Below are positions 32,099-40,523 of a DNA stretch of 48,266 bases, one piece after another. The notes below the pieces were generated by a model, which searched no databases, was not told where the DNA came from, and saw only the letters and a program-made list of their open reading frames with translations. Every line of letters starts with the position of its first letter. Within the stretch, counting starts at the first letter, position 1. The DNA is from Candidatus Woesearchaeota archaeon (GTDB taxonomy: Archaea; Nanobdellota; Nanobdellia; Woesearchaeales; UBA10216): NCBI GenBank assembly GCA_016188155.1, contig JACPIH010000016.1, positions 1-48,266 of the forward strand. The letters are read 5' to 3'. Both the position numbers and the translations under genes were made by a program.

Positions 32099-32150
32099 CG
32101 GTAGCAACAGCCGCAGCCAAAAAAAATAAAAATAAGAAAAAGCAGAAGGA

Positions 32151-32927
32151 TTACTCTGCCTTTTCCTTTGCGACATCAACAATGTCGTTTGGCGTCAGAA
32201 GGGCGACTCCGGCTTCTTTTCCGATGATCTCTACCTGCACAATCTTTTGGGGATTGTCCAGGTCGACGTTTTTCCTCTCAACAACATCGGTCAGCTTTAT
32301 GATGAGCTTGACTCCTTCAAGCTTGTCCCAGTGCCTTTTGTTCAGGCCCATCTTCCACTTCTCGCTGTTGCCAATCCCGCCAGACGCTGCCTTTATGGCT
32401 TTCTGCATCGCTGCAACCTCTGACTGGCACCACTGGTCTATTGGCGTGAAGTGGTGCGTTACAGCAAAAAGGTTGGGGTTGCTGCTGCACAGCCCTCTTA
32501 TCTTCGCAGCTGCCTTTCTCGCGTCAGAAACAGCAATCTTGAACAGCCCTTCAACCTCTGTTTGCCCTATCTGGGGCTTTTCACCAGCTTGCTTGAGCAC
32601 TTCCCTGAGCTCGAGCTCGGCTGTTCCCCTGTGATTCGGGTCAAACGTGACAATCATGTTGGCCTGCCCTTTAAGCGGTGTGGAGCCAAGCGGCGCTGGC
32701 TTAGCTGCTGCTTTTCTTGCCGGCTTCCTGGCTGCTTTGGTCTTCTTTGCAGCCTTTGGCCTTGCCCTGGCTTTCTTAGCTGCCTTCGGCTTTGCCTTTG
32801 CCCTTTTTGAGGCAGTTCGCTTAACTGACCTTCGGGCAGGCCTTCGTGCCGATGCCTTTTTCCTGCCGGATTTGCCAGACCTGCCAGACTTAGACTTTTT
32901 AGACTTGCCTTTTCCTTTTTTAGCCAT
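32151..32927 (-). CDS. THUMP-domain protein with histone-H1-like basic tail
   Basis: The 258-residue protein begins with about 80 residues of Lys/Ala/Arg/Pro-rich repeats (PKAAKKARARPKAAKKTKAA) resembling histone H1 or bacterial Hc1 tails. Residues about 90-250 form a THUMP-type RNA-binding domain with the order seen in Tan1-like proteins: MIVTFDPNHRGTAELELREVL, VEGLFKIAVSDARKAAAKI, then HFTPIDQWCQSE and GLNKRHWDKLEGVKLIIKLTDVV. Tan1 helps acetylate tRNA cytidine 12. ATG 32927 is preferred to 32933 from the spacing to GGGGGTG. The tail probably tethers the protein to RNA or DNA. Confidence 0.85.
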   Translation of the reverse strand: MAKKGKGKSKKSKSGRSGKSGRKKASARRPARRSVKRTASKRAKAKPKAAKKARARPKAAKKTKAARKPARKAAAKPAPLGSTPLKGQANMIVTFDPNHRGTAELELREVLKQAGEKPQIGQTEVEGLFKIAVSDARKAAAKIRGLCSSNPNLFAVTHHFTPIDQWCQSEVAAMQKAIKAASGGIGNSEKWKMGLNKRHWDKLEGVKLIIKLTDVVERKNVDLDNPQKIVQVEIIGKEAGVALLTPNDIVDVAKEKAE

Positions 32928-32975
32928 GAACATTCACCCCCTCAACTAAGGTTGCTCCCAAGCTATTCCCTTATA

Positions 32976-35519
32976 TTAATGTTTCGGTTTCTCGGCGACA
33001 GTTTTAAGTTCGCTTAGGAACCTTGTTATAGTCTTTGTTACGTTTTCTGGCTGCGTTCTTAGAATTTCAACGACCTTTGCCAGAATATCACCTTCGTATT
33101 TAGTTGCTGAAGTAAGCTGCGCATCAACAGCTTTTCCCTTCTTGACCGCGTCTTTCCAATTTTCAAACAGCTCTTCAACCCTTCCCGGCAGCTGATTTGG
33201 CTCGCAGTTCAGCAGCTTTGCAGCCTCTGCGACTATTTTTTCTTTTTCGGCGGCAGCGGATGATTCGGCTTTGCCTGCAACGTATTCCAAACGGACAATC
33301 ACGTCCTGTATCTTGCTGCTTCTGAGGATTTTTATCCTGCCAACCTCTCCTGTGTGGTTGAGGTGTGTTCCTCCACAGGCCTCAACATCAAGCCCTTCTA
33401 CGTCAACAATCCTAAGAAGTTTTCCAGGAACTACCCCTCCTTGGTATATTGAAAAGCCGTATTTCTGCTCTGCTTCTGTCCTCGGCACAAATGACTTGTG
33501 CACAGGCACGTCAGCAGCAATAATTTTGTTTGCCTCTTCCTCAATCTGTTGCAGCTGTTGCTCGCTTAGCTGCTCATAATGGGTAATGTCTATTCTGGCT
33601 TTGTCAACAAACTTTGCAGCACCAGCCTGCCAAACGTGATTTCCCAGCATTTTTCGGCAGACGCCATTCAAGACATGAGTTGCTGTGTGGTGCTGGGCGA
33701 GCTGCTGCCGCCTTTCCCAATTGATTTGGCAATCTACCTTTTGCCCTGCTTTTAATCCGCGGTTATTGTCCCTGAGGACATGCACTACGACATTGCCCTG
33801 CTTGAACACGTCAGTTACATCACAGCCAGCCATTTCGCCAGCATCATGCTCCTGCCCTCCTGATGTTGGGTAAAAGTACGTCTGGTCAAGCACAACGTAT
33901 TTGTCATCAATTATTTTCAGTATTGTCGCTGAAAATTTGACAACGGTGTAGTCGCCGTAGTATAGGACTTTTGTTGCTGGCACTCCTTCCAGGTCTAGTT
34001 TAATTTCTTTGGTTGTCGCTGTCGTTTGCTGCTGCTTGGATTTTTCGTGCCTCTCGGCAACCATTGCGTAGAAGTTATCAGGCACAGCAACTGCCTTTCC
34101 AAGTTTTCGCGCTTCTTCCTTTATCAGGTCAGGGCTTATGCCGTTGCTGTCGTAAAGCTGAACCAGCTTCTCGCTGCCTATTTCTTCATTCTTCTTAAGT
34201 ATCTGCTCAACGATTTGGGCGCTTCTCTTTTTCGTTTCGGCAAATTTTCTCTTCTCAACACCTAGTATATCTGCCACTTCACTCAGGTTTTCGCTGAGTT
34301 CTGGAAACTGAGGCTTCAGGTAAGTAGCGTGAAGCTCGAACAGCTTTGCCATATCAACCTGCCATCCGTAGCTGTCAATAAACGACAGAGCTCTCCTAAG
34401 AATGACCCTCAGGTTGTAGCCGCCTGCCACGTTGCTCGGCAGCACCCCATCGCTTAGAGCAACAAGCAGGCTTCTTGAGTGCTCTGCAACAGAATAAAGC
34501 GCTGACAGGGGCAATATTGTTTTTTTCAATTCGGCAGCAGAAATCCCTCCTACCTTACCTGCAACATTCTCCCATGCCTTGTCTATGTTTTCAACTTCGT
34601 CAACGTTCAAGTATGAGCTGTATGGCAGAAACTTTTGCAGTAGCCCGGGCTCTACTGAAACGCCGGTTATTTCCTGCAGCTTTTTGACAACAGTCGGGAA
34701 GGTAGTTTCGTAGCTGGTTGGGGCAGCTCCAGTGAACCAAGCGTTTCTTTCCTGGCCCATTCCCATATCAAGGACTTTTAGTTTTAGTTCTTTATAGCCG
34801 TGAGGAGTTGTTTCATACGTCATATAAACCTGATTCCCAAGTTCTAAGCCGCGGCTGAAGAATTCCATGCAAGGGCCCATGTTGCCCCCTCCGGCCCAGG
34901 CGTCTTCGTGGTATGTTATCTCTTCGTTTGGAAGCCCAAGACCATCACTAAGCCATGAGTGGATATCCCTGAAATAGTCTGATTGCTTCCACTTCTCTGG
35001 AGGCATAAACGCGTGCTGGCCTATCATCACAAATCCTGTGTAGTGGGCTCCTGTTATGCCAACGTTGTCTATGTCATTAAACCTTAAGCAGAACTGTGGC
35101 ACGACCAATGGATTGGCTGGCGGCTCTACCTCTCCGGAAACGACGTAAGGCTGGAAGTCGTAGATTGATGCCTGCACAAAATCAGTGTCATCCCTCCATC
35201 TTGCGGCTACAGGGTATCTTCTGATTGGCGTATACCCTAGTTTTTGAAATTGGCTTGCAAACTCCTTCCATACTTCGATGTAGTCGAGTTTTTTCCTGGC
35301 CGGGGAGCCATTGATGAACCGGAATCCGCCGCTGCATGCCGGGTCGCCGCACACTCTAGAATCGGTATGAACAGTCCAGTAATAGCGGCCGCAGTTGCCG
35401 CACTTTTTCCGCAAGAAGCCCTCTTCCTTTAGGACAGAGGTAGCGTAGTATTTGTCCGGTTCAAGCGATGCCTTTTTCCTGAACTCCAGCTTTATCTCCT
35501 TGTCTCCTGGCATGGTCAT
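32976..35519 (-). CDS. alaS: Alanyl-tRNA synthetase (archaeal type)
   Basis: The 847-residue enzyme has the archaeal N-terminal insertion with zinc cysteines (CGNC near residue 42, then CGDPAC). The class II catalytic core includes YPVAARWRDDTDFVQASIYDF and EITYHEDAWAGGGNMGPCMEFF. The editing domain carries HHTATH near residue 610 and CGGTH near 714 as zinc ligands. A short C-terminal coiled region follows. It charges tRNA-Ala and edits Ser/Gly mischarging. The TATA box at 35539-35547 fits a leaderless start at ATG 35519; a second ATG lies two codons on. Confidence 0.97.
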   Translation of the reverse strand: MTMPGDKEIKLEFRKKASLEPDKYYATSVLKEEGFLRKKCGNCGRYYWTVHTDSRVCGDPACSGGFRFINGSPARKKLDYIEVWKEFASQFQKLGYTPIRRYPVAARWRDDTDFVQASIYDFQPYVVSGEVEPPANPLVVPQFCLRFNDIDNVGITGAHYTGFVMIGQHAFMPPEKWKQSDYFRDIHSWLSDGLGLPNEEITYHEDAWAGGGNMGPCMEFFSRGLELGNQVYMTYETTPHGYKELKLKVLDMGMGQERNAWFTGAAPTSYETTFPTVVKKLQEITGVSVEPGLLQKFLPYSSYLNVDEVENIDKAWENVAGKVGGISAAELKKTILPLSALYSVAEHSRSLLVALSDGVLPSNVAGGYNLRVILRRALSFIDSYGWQVDMAKLFELHATYLKPQFPELSENLSEVADILGVEKRKFAETKKRSAQIVEQILKKNEEIGSEKLVQLYDSNGISPDLIKEEARKLGKAVAVPDNFYAMVAERHEKSKQQQTTATTKEIKLDLEGVPATKVLYYGDYTVVKFSATILKIIDDKYVVLDQTYFYPTSGGQEHDAGEMAGCDVTDVFKQGNVVVHVLRDNNRGLKAGQKVDCQINWERRQQLAQHHTATHVLNGVCRKMLGNHVWQAGAAKFVDKARIDITHYEQLSEQQLQQIEEEANKIIAADVPVHKSFVPRTEAEQKYGFSIYQGGVVPGKLLRIVDVEGLDVEACGGTHLNHTGEVGRIKILRSSKIQDVIVRLEYVAGKAESSAAAEKEKIVAEAAKLLNCEPNQLPGRVEELFENWKDAVKKGKAVDAQLTSATKYEGDILAKVVEILRTQPENVTKTITRFLSELKTVAEKPKH

Positions 35520-35538
35520 TGAGAAGTCCTTTAGCGTC

Positions 35539-35547
35539 TTTTAAATG
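35539..35547 (-). promoter_or_regulatory. Putative TATA box of alaS
   Basis: The minus strand reads ATTTAAAAG, centred about 26 nt before ATG 35519. The 126-nt divergent region also holds TTTGTGAGCCG at about 35550-35560, similar to part of the element at 23540 and in the tRNA-Val intron, and a CTGCTGG/CCAGCAG inverted repeat near 35571-35597. Confidence 0.45.
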
Positions 35548-35645
35548 TTTTGTGAGCCGTGCCCCGGGCTTCTGCTGGTGCGTGGCAGTGCCAGCAGTAT
35601 CGCAAAATTTTTAAACACCCAAACGGCATTAAATGCTGTTGCTTT

Positions 35646-36638
35646 ATGGATTACATTACCCTTAGAAAAGAGGTTATTGATGCGGGCCTTCTGGACAGGC
35701 AGTACGGCTACTATGCGTTTAAGATTGTTTCTTCCCTGTTAATGGTTATTGTGCCAGGCTTTCTCTTCCTGGCTGTATCAAGCTTCTGGATGCAGCTGCT
35801 TCTCATATTTGGCATTACGGTTGGTATTTTGCAGTTCGCTTTCCTGGGGCATGACGCCGGCCACAAGGCAATTTTCAAGAGCGACAGGTGTAACAACTTT
35901 TTTGGCCACATCTTTTTTGAGTTTTTCGGGGGGGTTGGCTACAATTACTGGGTTACCAGGCATAACGAGCATCACGCCAGCCCGAACCACGAGGACGAGG
36001 ACCCTGACATGATTTTTGTCCAGTCTGAGGGCATGATGGCAAGGAAGAAGGGTCTCGGCCTGTTCCTTGCAAGGAGGCAGCACTGGCTTTACTTTCCGGC
36101 CCTAAGCATGTACGCGCTTGTGTTTCAGGTCAGGAGCACCATCCATAATATAAAGCTGAAGAATTCTTTTGATAAATGGGCTGAGCTGGTGCTGTTGACG
36201 TCCCATTTGGCTGTTTTCTGGATGTTGCCTTTTTTCTTTATGGCATGGTGGAAGGCGCTTCTGTTTGTTCCGCTGCTCAGGATACTTGAGGGGCTTTACT
36301 TTGGCTCTGTCTCTGCAACCAACCACAAGGGCATGAGGGTGGTGAAGAAGGGCGAGCAGCTTGACTTTGTTGAGAAGCAGGTTCTTACTGCCAGAAATTT
36401 GAGGAGCGGCATAGTTGTTGACTTTGTTTATGGCGGCCTGAACTACCAGATAGAGCACCACCTCTTTCCAACAATGCCCAGAAACAACTTCAAGAAGTGC
36501 AAGCCCGTTGTGATGCAATTCTGTAAGGAAAGGGGCCTTCCGTACGTTGAAACGGGCGTTTTCAGGTCTTACAGGATTATCCTTGGAGAGCTAAGGAAGG
36601 TCGCTAAGTCTAGGCCTGCAAGGACAATGGCAATTTAG
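35646..36638 (+). CDS. Fatty acid desaturase-like membrane enzyme
   Basis: The 330-residue integral membrane protein has the three histidine boxes of the fatty acid desaturase superfamily: GHDAGH near residue 70, RHNEHHASPNH near 105, and NYQIEHHLFP near 270. The QIEHH form is typical of front-end and acyl-lipid desaturases. Hydrophobic spans lie between them (about 28-75 and 175-215). These residues bind a di-iron centre that uses O2. Archaeal membranes are isoprenoid, so the substrate is unclear: host-derived fatty acids, carotenoid-like or isoprenoid lipids. ATG 35646 is chosen over 35559 because the TATA-like TTTTTAAA at 35608-35615 lies between them. Confidence 0.85.
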   Translation: MDYITLRKEVIDAGLLDRQYGYYAFKIVSSLLMVIVPGFLFLAVSSFWMQLLLIFGITVGILQFAFLGHDAGHKAIFKSDRCNNFFGHIFFEFFGGVGYNYWVTRHNEHHASPNHEDEDPDMIFVQSEGMMARKKGLGLFLARRQHWLYFPALSMYALVFQVRSTIHNIKLKNSFDKWAELVLLTSHLAVFWMLPFFFMAWWKALLFVPLLRILEGLYFGSVSATNHKGMRVVKKGEQLDFVEKQVLTARNLRSGIVVDFVYGGLNYQIEHHLFPTMPRNNFKKCKPVVMQFCKERGLPYVETGVFRSYRIILGELRKVAKSRPARTMAI

Positions 36639-36976
36639 CCAGAGTGCATCAGGTCCATTACTTCCTTGCCTGCCACGAAGGCGCCCAGCGCAGCCAGAAG
36701 CAGCGGAGGCAGGACAGTTCCGGCTATTGCGAGAACGACAACAACTATTCCTGTTCCTACCCCAACCAGGTTCATGAGCGAAGTATAGTGCATCATATCC
36801 ATGAGCTCCTTTATTGTCATGAAAAGGCCTACAAGGAGGAGTATTATCGGCCACAGCGTGTTGCCTTGAATGCCCCGCAGGAAAAGCCAGACACCAATTC
36901 CGATGCCTATCAACGTTAGCGACCTGTATAGGCCAAGCCCAAGTATCTCTGCCGGGACTGTGTGCAGAAACTTCAT
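36635..36976 (-). CDS. Small polytopic membrane protein, unknown
   Basis: The 113-residue protein is nearly all hydrophobic, with about four membrane segments (YRSLTLIGIGIGVWLFL, LWPIILLLVGLFMTI, LVGVGTGIVVVVLAIAG, LPPLLLAALGAFVAG). Two similar motifs, IKELMDMMHY and GKEVMDLMHSG, mark an internal duplication of a two-helix unit. The TATA-like AAATTTATAAAT at 36997-37008 is centred 26 nt upstream of the ATG, so the start is well supported. It overlaps the desaturase stop by 4 nt on the opposite strand. No family is recognised. Confidence 0.75.
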   Translation of the reverse strand: MKFLHTVPAEILGLGLYRSLTLIGIGIGVWLFLRGIQGNTLWPIILLLVGLFMTIKELMDMMHYTSLMNLVGVGTGIVVVVLAIAGTVLPPLLLAALGAFVAGKEVMDLMHSG

Positions 36977-36996
36977 GCCAAGGCGTTCACTATGGT

Positions 36997-37028
36997 AAAT
37001 TTATAAATTTTATGGTAAGTTATTTATA
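36997..37028. promoter_or_regulatory. Divergent TATA boxes of two membrane protein genes
   Basis: AAATTTATAAAT at 36997-37008 serves the leftward gene and TATTTATA at 37021-37028 the rightward gene. Two copies of TATGGTAA (36991 and 37011) lie in the same stretch and could be a shared operator. Confidence 0.5.
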
Positions 37029-37065
37029 TCGTTGCTGAAGTATGTTGTAAAAAAGATGGTGCTTC

Positions 37066-37806
37066 ATGGTTGACTTTTCGGGTTTTCTTCCGGTGGTTGG
37101 AGGGGCGTTTGTTGACTGGCTGCGGATGTTTGTAGCGCCGCTGGAAAACCTTGAGATGTTGTGGATTATAATCCCTATTTGGGGCGTTTGGGTATTTTCA
37201 GAGTTCTTTCAGGAGAAGAAGGGCACGAGCTTCGGCAATGCCATCACCAACGGCGCAACTCTGGTTTTCGTTGGGATTGACTGGACCAGGTATGTTGTGA
37301 GGCAGATGAGCGCTGGCAGCCTTTCATTTGGCACAGAATCAGCCAGTAAGTTCGCTGTTGCCGCAGCGATAATTGTTTTCGGTTTGCTGATAATAATCAT
37401 GGGGATAAAGGGCCGCGGCCTTGTAAGGCTGCTTGGCAGGGTCAGGGAGACTACTTACGTCATGCTTACGTTCAGCCCTGTCGTTTACGGCGTTATCGAC
37501 TTCAGCCTGCGCAACCTCGCCATAATCCTCGCTTTTTTCCCGCTGTTTTACATCCTGGTTGAGATACTTGACAGGGTGCTGCCAACCCCGCACATGTTTG
37601 AGCTTGAAGAGGAGGAAATGCTAGACAAGGAAATCGGCTCTGGAAAAGGTGCGGCTGGCGCAGGGGGTGCTGGCTTGGGCGGCTTGGGCAGCGACTTCGG
37701 CCAGGACGTTTTTAGCCAGTCTAGCCAGTTTCCGCAGCCTCCTCTGCAGCCAATGCGGCAACAGCAGCAATGGCAACAGCAACAGAAAGGCAGGAAGCCG
37801 TTCTAG
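37066..37806 (+). CDS. Polytopic membrane protein with Gln-rich tail, unknown
   Basis: The 246-residue protein has about four to five hydrophobic segments within residues 1-175 (for example LWIIIPIWGVWVFSEFF, FAVAAAIIVFGLLIIIMG, YVMLTFSPVVYGVIDF, AIILAFFPLFYILVEIL). An acidic patch (MFELEEEEMLDKEI) follows, then a Gly/Ala-rich linker and a Gln/Pro-rich C-terminus coded by CAG/CAA repeats. A TATA box predicts a start near 37051, leaving a 15-nt leader. No catalytic motif or known transporter signature is visible. Confidence 0.78.
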   Translation: MVDFSGFLPVVGGAFVDWLRMFVAPLENLEMLWIIIPIWGVWVFSEFFQEKKGTSFGNAITNGATLVFVGIDWTRYVVRQMSAGSLSFGTESASKFAVAAAIIVFGLLIIIMGIKGRGLVRLLGRVRETTYVMLTFSPVVYGVIDFSLRNLAIILAFFPLFYILVEILDRVLPTPHMFELEEEEMLDKEIGSGKGAAGAGGAGLGGLGSDFGQDVFSQSSQFPQPPLQPMRQQQQWQQQQKGRKPF

Positions 37807-37828
37807 AGGTTCTAGAATTATCTCAGTT

Positions 37829-39301
37829 TTAGCGCAACGACTGTTTGAATCTTTTGAAGCCTTCGCTGCCTTGTATCCTCTGCTGCAGCTGCTTGTCAAC
37901 AAGCCCGGGCTCGGTCATTGCCTTGGCGTCAAGGATTTTACTTAAGTCTTTCTCTTCCAGTATTTTGCTTTCCAGAATCACTTGCGGCAGTGGTTTATTG
38001 TCGCGGAGCGCTATCTTGACAATCTCAGCCGCAACCTCATACCCTATGTAAGGGTTAAGTGCAGTAACCATGCTTAAGCCCTTTTCCAAAAGCTGCTGTG
38101 TTCTTTCCGCGTTAACAGTCATTCCACTAACACAAAATTCGTCAAGCATCTTTAGCATGTTCGTCATCAGCTTTATTGACCACAGCAAATCAAATGCTAT
38201 AAGGGGAGTCATTACGTTGAGCTCCATCTGCCCGGATTTTGCTGCTTCGGCAACAGCATAATCGTTACCAAGAACTTGGTAGCACGTCATTATTGCACAT
38301 TCCGGAATTGAAGGGTTGACTTTACCAGGCATTATCGACGAGCCGGGTTCAACCTCTGGCAGCACAATCTCAGCAATGGCTGTTTTGGGACCTGAATTCA
38401 GCAGCATAAGGTCATTGCAAATCTTCACTACTTCGGCAGCAAGCAGCCGCAGGGAATTTGAAGCCTCAAGGAAAGCAGAAGCGCTCCACGTTGCCAGTAC
38501 ATAATCAGCAGCAACAGAAAAATTGAGTCCTGCATATTCGCTCAGTTTCGCAACAACAAGTTGTTTGAATCTTGGATGCGTATTTATTCCCGTTCCAACA
38601 GCTGTGCCACCGATTCCAAGCTGCAGCAACGAATCCTCAGCAGCCTTTATTTTTCTTGCACAGTCATCCAAGGCTTTTGCGTAGCTGTTGAACACCTGGC
38701 CAAACCTTATCGGGACAGCATCCTCAAGGTGCGTTCTTCCGGTCTTTACAACAGCTTTGTACTCTTCTGCTTTTTTCCTGAATCCTCCAGCCAGCTTTCC
38801 AATTTCAGACATCAGTGGCTGCAGCGAGAACAAAGTGGAAATCCTTATTGCCGTGGGAATCACGTCATTGGAGGACTGCGCCATGTTAACGTGGTTGTTC
38901 GGATGGACAAGTGAGTAATCGCCTTTGCTGCCGCCTAGCTTTTCAATCGCTAAGTTGGCAATGACCTCGTTGCAGTTCATGTTAAAAGGTGTCCCTGCCC
39001 CAGCCTGAAACACGTCAAGCGGGAACTGCTCATCCCATTTCCCTTCCGCAACCTCTTCAGAAGCCGCAACTATTGCATCTCCAATGCTTTTATCCAGAAG
39101 CCACAGTTCCGTATTCGCCGCGGCAGCTGCTTTCTTTATCAAAGCCAAAGCTTTTATGAAATTCCTTTCTGCCCTAATGCCAGAAATCTGGAAATTTCTC
39201 CTTGCCCTTTCAGTGAATATGCCGTAATAAGCTTCAGCGGGCACGTCCATACTGCCGAGGCTGTCCCTCTCTACTCTTACGCCGGTTTCACGTCCCTCCA
39301 T
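37829..39301 (-). CDS. aspA: Aspartate ammonia-lyase
   Basis: This 490-residue member of the aspartase/fumarase superfamily has MDVPAEAYYGIFTERARRNF near the N-terminus, VHPNNHVNMAQSSNDVIPTA near residue 135, GRTHLEDAVPIRFGQ, and the signature GSSIMPGKVNP near residue 320 that holds the catalytic serine loop. GQMELNVMTPLI and the C-terminal form fit aspartase better than fumarase C. It would convert aspartate to fumarate and ammonia. It starts 6 nt after the alanine dehydrogenase stop, so both are one operon for amino-acid deamination. Fumarase activity remains the main alternative. Confidence 0.86.
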   Translation of the reverse strand: MEGRETGVRVERDSLGSMDVPAEAYYGIFTERARRNFQISGIRAERNFIKALALIKKAAAAANTELWLLDKSIGDAIVAASEEVAEGKWDEQFPLDVFQAGAGTPFNMNCNEVIANLAIEKLGGSKGDYSLVHPNNHVNMAQSSNDVIPTAIRISTLFSLQPLMSEIGKLAGGFRKKAEEYKAVVKTGRTHLEDAVPIRFGQVFNSYAKALDDCARKIKAAEDSLLQLGIGGTAVGTGINTHPRFKQLVVAKLSEYAGLNFSVAADYVLATWSASAFLEASNSLRLLAAEVVKICNDLMLLNSGPKTAIAEIVLPEVEPGSSIMPGKVNPSIPECAIMTCYQVLGNDYAVAEAAKSGQMELNVMTPLIAFDLLWSIKLMTNMLKMLDEFCVSGMTVNAERTQQLLEKGLSMVTALNPYIGYEVAAEIVKIALRDNKPLPQVILESKILEEKDLSKILDAKAMTEPGLVDKQLQQRIQGSEGFKRFKQSLR

Positions 39302-39307
39302 TGTTAC

Positions 39308-40414
39308 TCACAACTGCAACGGCTCGTACTTCAGCTTCAGGGCTTCTGCCACAGCTTCATTGGTCAATTTGCCCTGATACGTATTTATTCCGTTAGCCAA
39401 AGCGGCGTCCTTCTTCGCAGCAGCAACCAGACCCATATTAGCTATTTTAAGGGCATAAGGCAGGGTTGCGTTAGTCAAAGCGTGAGTTGACGTGTTGGGC
39501 ACTGCACCAGGCATGTTTGTTACGCAGTAATGTATTACCCCTTCCTCAACATATACTGGGTTTGCGTGGCTTGTTGGTCTTGAGGTTTCAAAACTTCCAC
39601 CTTGGTCTATGCTTACATCTACAACTACGGATCCAGGTCTCATTTTTCTAATCATATCACGTGTAACAAGCTTTGGAGCCGCTGCTCCTGTTATTGCCAC
39701 TCCACCAACAACAAGGTCGCTCTGCACAACAGCATTTTCTATGTTGTGCGGATTGGAAGCCAGGGTTATTACCTGCCCGCCAAAGATGTCATCAATCCTC
39801 CGCAATTCGTTAAGGTTGCGGCCCATGATTATCGTCTTTGCCCCAAGCCCATGAGCCATCTTTGCAGCATTTATACCCACAACACCTGAGCCGATAATGG
39901 TCACGGTCGCAGGCATTACGCCAGGAACACCGGCAAGCAGCTTTCCAGAGCCGCCGTAAGTTCTTTCCAAGTAGTGCATTCCAACCTGCACAGCCATCCT
40001 TCCGGCAACCTCGCTCATTGGCGTCAGCAAAGGCAGGCTCCCGTCTTCAAGTTCTACAGTCTCATAAGCCACTCCGGCAACTTTTCGCTGCAGCAGCTGC
40101 CTAGTTACCTCTGGCTCTGCCGCCAGGTGCAGGTATGTAAACAGAATAAGGCCTTCCCGCAAATGCTCAAACTCCGGCTGCAATGGCTCCTTTACTTTAA
40201 TGACCATATCAGCTTTTTTCCAAACATCTGCAGCTGTTAAAACAAGTTGGGCACCTTGTTTCGCATATTCCTCGTCACTGAATCCAGAATTCCTGCCAGC
40301 CCCTGCTTCAACCAGGACAGTATGCCCGTTTTTAACAAGCACACCCGCGCCGGCAGGCGTTAAGCCAACCCTGTTCTCGCCTGTCTTTATCTCCTTAACC
40401 GTGCCTATTATCAT
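39308..40414 (-). CDS. ald: Alanine dehydrogenase
   Basis: The 368-residue NAD-dependent enzyme starts MIIGTVKEIKTGENRVGLTP. It contains VIKVKEPL (substrate lysine) and LFTYLHLAAE (catalytic His near residue 95), the NAD-binding TIIGSGVVGINAAKMAHGLG near residue 170, and VSIDQGGSFETSRPTSH near residue 265. It interconverts alanine with pyruvate and ammonia. ATG 40414 follows a strong GGTGGGTGGG; GTG 40420 is an alternative two codons upstream. Together with the downstream aspartase it links Ala and Asp catabolism to pyruvate and fumarate. Confidence 0.95.
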   Translation of the reverse strand: MIIGTVKEIKTGENRVGLTPAGAGVLVKNGHTVLVEAGAGRNSGFSDEEYAKQGAQLVLTAADVWKKADMVIKVKEPLQPEFEHLREGLILFTYLHLAAEPEVTRQLLQRKVAGVAYETVELEDGSLPLLTPMSEVAGRMAVQVGMHYLERTYGGSGKLLAGVPGVMPATVTIIGSGVVGINAAKMAHGLGAKTIIMGRNLNELRRIDDIFGGQVITLASNPHNIENAVVQSDLVVGGVAITGAAAPKLVTRDMIRKMRPGSVVVDVSIDQGGSFETSRPTSHANPVYVEEGVIHYCVTNMPGAVPNTSTHALTNATLPYALKIANMGLVAAAKKDAALANGINTYQGKLTNEAVAEALKLKYEPLQL

Positions 40415-40523
40415 TCCCACCCACCTCAGCCAAAACTTTTTGCTAGATTCAAAAACAGAAAATTGGTGATAAAAGAGTCGTATTTAATTGTTGTTATTGC
40501 CTTCGCTGCTTTCGGCTATAACT

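Noticed and set aside
32099-32150. A-rich stretch after the PGF-pre-PGF gene as a terminator
   Set aside because: It is A-rich on the plus strand (T-rich on the minus), so it could only terminate leftward transcription, yet it lies at the end of a rightward gene and just past the stop of the leftward THUMP gene; no stem is visible and evidence is too weak to list.
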